This document shows positions 5,198-6,669 of a stretch of DNA of 6,669 bases, piece by piece. The notes below the pieces were generated by a model. It had not been told where the DNA came from. It ran no database searches and saw nothing but the letters and a program-made list of their open reading frames with translations. A program made the translations under genes and the position numbers. The number at the start of each line of letters is the position of its first letter. The first letter of the stretch is position 1. The DNA is from CBFHOS01 sp965657645. Lineage in GTDB: Bacteria; Pseudomonadota; Alphaproteobacteria; Puniceispirillales; Puniceispirillaceae. The stretch spans positions 1 through 6,669 of the forward strand of contig CBFHOS010000053.1 in assembly GCA_965657645.1 (NCBI GenBank), read 5' to 3'.

Positions 5198-6669
5198 ATG
5201 TTTACCGAATTACCCGCCTTTAGGGCGCTCAGCACTGCCGCGCAAACTATGAAGACTGCCGATTTGGGGGCAATGCTGGCCGATGATGCGCGGTCTCGCG
5301 ATCTTGTGTTCACGCTGGATGATTTGCGCGTCGATATATCGCGGCATCGTCTGGATGGGGCGGTTATAAACGATTTGCTGAAACTTGCCGATGAGACTGA
5401 TCTAGCCGCAAAGCTAGCCGCGTTATTTGCGGGTGAAGCGGTAAACCTTAGTGAAAACCGGCCAGTGCTTCATATGGACCAGCGTAGCAATGCGCGGATT
5501 GATAGTGCTGAATATGCGCGGCTTTGCGATTTTGCTGATGAATGCCGCTCGAATGCCGATATACATGACGTGATCAATATCGGTATTGGTGGTTCTGATC
5601 TGGGCCCCGCAATGGTTAGCATGGCGCTCTCTGGCCTGAAAAACAGCCCTAATGAAGAGACATCTGTTGGCCCGCATTTGCATTATGTGTCGAATGTTGA
5701 CCCTAGCCATCTGCATGATGTTCTAAATGCTTGTGATCCGGCGCATAGCCTCGTCATCGTCACCTCAAAGACCTTTACCACCGCGGAAACCATGCGCAAT
5801 GCTGGCCTTGCCCAGAGTTGGCTTGGTGATCATGCCGCTGGCCGTATGGTAGGGGTTAGCGCGAACGCCGCCGAGGCCCATGATTGGGGCCTTAGCGATG
5901 ATTGTATCTTTGATTTTGATCAGGGTGTTGGGGGCCGTTATTCCCTCTGGTCGGCGGTAGGCTTGCCGGTAATGATTGATATCGGGCCCGATGCCTTTAC
6001 CGAATTTCTGGCTGGTGCGGCGGCGATGGATGCCCATTTCCAGAGCGCCCCTTTTGCCCAGAATTTGCCCGTAATCTTGGGCTTGCTTCGGGTGTGGAAC
6101 CGTAATTTTCTGGATTTGCCGACGCTTGGTATCATGCCCTATGATCAACGTTTGGCGCGGCTTCCGGCGTGGGCACAGCAATTGGAAATGGAATCCAACG
6201 GCAAATCAGTTACCCGCAACGGAGCCAAGATTGATTATGCAACCGCGCCGGTTATCTGGGGCGAGGCGGGCACAGGGTGCCAGCATTCCTTTTTCCAAGC
6301 GTTGCATCAGGGCAGTGATCTGGTGCCGCTGGATATATTATTGCCGTTGCGCCCAAGCTATCTAACCCTATCGGGCAATTGGCAGGCCAGTCACAATGTG
6401 TTGGTGGCGAATGCGTTGGCCCAAGCCGAGGCATTGGCCAAAGGCCACGAAAATACAGCCGAGCCACATCGCAACTTTGCTGGTGGTCGACCATCGAGCC
6501 TGATTAGCTGGACGCGTTCGACGCCATTTGCCATTGGCCGTTTGCTGGCTCTGTATGAACATATCACCACGGTTAGCGGCTTTGTGTGGGATGTGAATAG
6601 TTATGATCAATGGGGTGTCGAGCTGGGCAAAACCATGGCGAAAAGCTTTGAAGCCATTCTTGAAAGCGG
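5198..6669 (+). CDS. pgi: Glucose-6-phosphate isomerase, 3' end cut by window
   Basis: The frame is open for 490 codons to the window edge; the family is about 500-550 residues, so only the last few tens at most are missing. The enzyme interconverts glucose 6-phosphate and fructose 6-phosphate in the cytosol. Family marks in order: IGIGGSDLGPAM (128-139), SKTFTTAET (190-198), GGRYSLWSAVGLP (245-257), MESNGKSV, WGEAGTGCQHSFFQALHQG (354-372) and QWGVELGK ending in Lys478. Glu356 and Lys478 match the conserved catalytic Glu and Lys. The His of the following loop (E. coli His386) has no obvious counterpart: the segment from Pro377 to Ser398 contains no His and appears some five residues longer than in E. 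coli. The usual GTNGQH reads GTGCQH. It has its own ribosome site and is divergent from the oxidoreductase; no glycolytic neighbour is in view. Confidence 0.95.
   Translation, partial: MFTELPAFRALSTAAQTMKTADLGAMLADDARSRDLVFTLDDLRVDISRHRLDGAVINDLLKLADETDLAAKLAALFAGEAVNLSENRPVLHMDQRSNARIDSAEYARLCDFADECRSNADIHDVINIGIGGSDLGPAMVSMALSGLKNSPNEETSVGPHLHYVSNVDPSHLHDVLNACDPAHSLVIVTSKTFTTAETMRNAGLAQSWLGDHAAGRMVGVSANAAEAHDWGLSDDCIFDFDQGVGGRYSLWSAVGLPVMIDIGPDAFTEFLAGAAAMDAHFQSAPFAQNLPVILGLLRVWNRNFLDLPTLGIMPYDQRLARLPAWAQQLEMESNGKSVTRNGAKIDYATAPVIWGEAGTGCQHSFFQALHQGSDLVPLDILLPLRPSYLTLSGNWQASHNVLVANALAQAEALAKGHENTAEPHRNFAGGRPSSLISWTRSTPFAIGRLLALYEHITTVSGFVWDVNSYDQWGVELGKTMAKSFEAILES

Noticed and set aside
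5765..6181. 138-codon minus-strand open frame
   Set aside because: It is a shadow of the well-supported pgi gene on the other strand.

Overview
The window looks like a piece of an alphaproteobacterial chromosome with roughly balanced base composition. This is inferred from the style of the Pgi, EamA-transporter, glutathione-transferase-like and renalase-like proteins; a marine lineage such as SAR116 is possible, but the sequence does not prove it. Genes are tightly packed, the longest non-coding gap is about 200 bp, and there is no RNA gene, insertion sequence, CRISPR array or phage gene.

Layout: (1) The 3' end of a plus-strand YCII-like gene (1-169) runs tail-to-tail into, and overlaps by 14 bp, a minus-strand operon. 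(2) That operon reads right to left: a DUF1330 protein (about 2166-1876), then the large (1872-580) and small (575-156) subunits of a split aconitase X (AcnX), with only a few bases between genes. A 12-bp tandem repeat forms the C-terminal tail of the large subunit, right at the junction with the small subunit. The leader of the operon holds four tandem 13-bp units (2249-2300) and a short palindrome over a Shine-Dalgarno-like site (2191-2204). (3) A minus-strand EamA/DMT transporter (3270-2308) lies just upstream. (4) Divergent from it is a plus-strand GST-like gene (3472-4083). (5) A minus-strand renalase-like FAD oxidoreductase (5074-4100) converges on the GST. (6) Divergent from the oxidoreductase is pgi, glucose-6-phosphate isomerase (5198 to the window end, truncated).

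The DUF1330-AcnX-AcnX cassette is the only clear multi-gene unit. Known AcnX enzymes are dehydratases: cis-3-hydroxy-L-proline dehydratase in bacteria and mevalonate-5-phosphate dehydratase in archaea. No hydroxyproline-catabolism or mevalonate gene is visible here, so the substrate is open. The transporter may belong functionally with the cassette because it is co-directional and immediately upstream, but a 141-nt gap containing the repeats separates them. The GST, oxidoreductase and pgi genes look like independent housekeeping or accessory genes.

The most notable observations are the AcnX operon of unknown substrate with atypical residues at expected cluster and substrate positions, the 13-bp iteron-like array in its leader, the repeat-built PGI(E/G) tail, and a Pgi that seems to lack the usual catalytic histidine in its loop.
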